A stretch of 7,410 nt of DNA, from contig CAYFMF010000066.1 in the NCBI GenBank assembly GCA_964344135.1, positions 1 through 7,410 of the forward strand. The letters run 5' to 3'. The notes beneath the pieces were generated by a model. It was given only the letters and a program-made list of their open reading frames with translations. It made no database searches and was not told the DNA's origin. Source of the stretch: Thiopontia sp964344135. Its GTDB lineage: Bacteria; Pseudomonadota; Gammaproteobacteria; GCF-002020875. Of the stretch, positions 6,427-7,410 are shown piece by piece (position 1 is the first letter of the stretch; every line of letters begins with the position of its first letter). Made by a program: the position numbers and the translations under genes.

Positions 6427-7284
6427 TCATCTCTTTCCATCCCCGGATGCCTTGATCAGCAGGCGATCCAGCCAGTGGTCCGGCAGTAGCCGTTTCAGTA
6501 TTGCAAACAGATGGGTAGGCAGCGTGACCGGGTAGCGGCTCTTGGGGCGGCGACTCTCCAGCGCGTGGATCAGCTTGTCGGCAACGGCATCTGCCGGCAG
6601 GGTGAAGGGTGCGGCGGGGCCAGGCTTTTTCAGTCTGCGTTCCATCGCCTCGTAGTTGGCGCGGTGGGGGCTGTGGGTGGGGTCAATGTTCTGTCTGAAG
6701 GCCCGGTAGGCGTTGTGGCGGAATTTCGACTCGATCGGTCCAGGCTGAATCAGGGAGAGGTGGATGTTGCTCCCCTTCAGCTCCAGACGCAGGGTATCGA
6801 CCAGCCCCTCCAGGGCAAACTTGCTGGCATTGTAGGCACCACGATAGGGCATCACCACAAACCCCAGTACCGAGCTGTTGAAAACAACGCGTCCGTGTCC
6901 CTGCCTGCGCATCACCGGGATGACGGCATTGGTCAGTTCGGTTGTGCCAAAGAGGTTGGTCTCAAACTGTCTGCGCAGGGTCTCCCGGTCCAGATCCTCC
7001 ACCGCCCCCGGCTGTCCGTAGGCGCCATTGTTGAAGAGTCCATCCAGGGTGCCGCCAGTTTTCTGGAGCACAAGATTGAGCGCGGCATGGATGCTCTCTG
7101 AGCGATCAAGATCCAGTTGTGCAGCCTCAAACCCCTGCTCGGTTAGCGTGGCAACATCCTTCTCACTGCGGGCAGTGGCAAAGACACGCCACCCTCTCTC
7201 TCTGAGAATCTCGGCACAGCGCAGGCCGATGCCGCTGGAGCAGCCGGTAATCAGGATGGAGCGTCTGGTTGAATCTTCCGGCAT
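6427..7284 (-). CDS. Short-chain dehydrogenase/reductase, YbbO-like
   Basis: This is a cytoplasmic NAD(P)-dependent oxidoreductase of the classical short-chain dehydrogenase superfamily, 285 residues from ATG 7284. It shows the Rossmann TGCSSGIG motif (13-20) and an arginine after the second strand (R39, ATARSEKD) that suggests NADPH preference. It has a DLD segment (58-60), N110 of the tetrad, a serine in FNSSVLG (S137 or S138) and the catalytic YNASK (Y151, K155), followed by PGPIESKF. The usual NNAG reads NNGA (85-88), a variant I believe occurs in related proteins. The C-terminal RYPVTLPTHLFAILKRLLPDHWLDRLL closely parallels E. coli YbbO, the best named relative I recognise; the substrate is unknown. 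The in-frame TTG at 7305 would add MHLYFRP, and neither start has a convincing Shine-Dalgarno. A TATACT box lies eight bases before the ATG. The gene ends 77 bases before the helix-turn-helix gene. Confidence 0.92.
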   Translation of the reverse strand: MPEDSTRRSILITGCSSGIGLRCAEILRERGWRVFATARSEKDVATLTEQGFEAAQLDLDRSESIHAALNLVLQKTGGTLDGLFNNGAYGQPGAVEDLDRETLRRQFETNLFGTTELTNAVIPVMRRQGHGRVVFNSSVLGFVVMPYRGAYNASKFALEGLVDTLRLELKGSNIHLSLIQPGPIESKFRHNAYRAFRQNIDPTHSPHRANYEAMERRLKKPGPAAPFTLPADAVADKLIHALESRRPKSRYPVTLPTHLFAILKRLLPDHWLDRLLIKASGDGKR

Positions 7285-7341
7285 GGGACGGAAGTATAAA
7301 TGCAACTGCTCAGTAAATCAGTGCGATATGGATCCAGACAG

Positions 7342-7408
7342 GCAATATCCCAATAACCTTGTGCAGACAGCCTCTCTCCTGGATGGGATTATTGGGAGGT
7401 TATATTGC
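7342..7408. repeat. Long imperfect inverted repeat upstream of the dehydrogenase
   Basis: TCCCAATAA (7348-7356) is the exact reverse complement of TTATTGGGA (7389-7397). Further out, GCAATAT (7342-7348) matches ATATTGC (7402-7408). The arms total about 15 base pairs, with a bulge of a few bases on the right arm and a 32-base central loop. The structure runs to the window edge, so it may be longer. It could be an operator, a stable RNA structure or one end of a small mobile element. No coding sequence is seen between it and the dehydrogenase start. Confidence 0.6.
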
Positions 7409-7410
7409 GT

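Noticed and set aside
6706..7030. NNGA in place of NNAG in the dehydrogenase as evidence of an inactive enzyme
   Set aside because: All catalytic residues (Ser, Tyr, Lys, Asn) and the Rossmann motif are present, and NNGA appears to be a normal variant among related proteins.
7306..7410. A hydrophobic reading frame (KVIGILPVWIHIALIY) on the minus strand before the dehydrogenase as the end of another gene
   Set aside because: The frame is closed by a stop only a few codons upstream and has no start, so it is too short to support a gene.

Overview
The window looks like core chromosome of a gammaproteobacterium, possibly of the sulfur-oxidising (Chromatiales/Thiotrichales-like) type. The evidence is the close match of ClpB, RimO and RsmJ to the Escherichia coli proteins as I remember them, a textbook sigma-32 heat-shock promoter before clpB, and moderately GC-rich DNA with many G/C-ending codons. 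The narrower placement is inference. A run of exactly 100 N shows that this is a draft scaffold, so everything within a few dozen bases of the gap is provisional.

Layout, left to right. (1) rsmJ, a 16S rRNA guanine-N2 methyltransferase, is on the plus strand. Its conserved N-terminus is present but no normal start codon is visible. (2) Converging on it is a minus-strand gene for a membrane-anchored HEXXH zinc peptidase of the YugP type. (3) A 223-base spacer with two compact hairpins and a snugly fitting small ORF separates the peptidase from the upstream, co-directional rimO, the radical-SAM methylthiotransferase of ribosomal protein S12. (4) A 106-base divergent promoter region lies between rimO (minus) and clpB (plus). 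It holds a near-consensus sigma-32 promoter for clpB and a perfect TATAAT so close to the rimO ATG that the rimO message could be leaderless. (5) clpB encodes a full-length Hsp100 disaggregase of 858 residues. (6) The 100-N gap follows, bordered on its right by a 7-base tandem repeat. (7) A minus-strand gene for a 148-residue protein with a helix-turn-helix-like N-terminus and a long coiled coil ends inside that repeat. (8) A minus-strand short-chain dehydrogenase of the YbbO type follows, and (9) an upstream non-coding stretch carries a long imperfect inverted repeat that reaches the window edge.

Three genes concern ribosome modification or protein quality control (rsmJ, rimO, clpB), and the membrane peptidase could join the latter theme. 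No phage, transposon, CRISPR, defence or toxin system is visible. The most interesting unexplained items are the helix-turn-helix/coiled-coil protein with its heptamer repeat at the gap, the rimO-peptidase spacer, the startless rsmJ, and the terminal inverted repeat. None is strong enough to call a new system.
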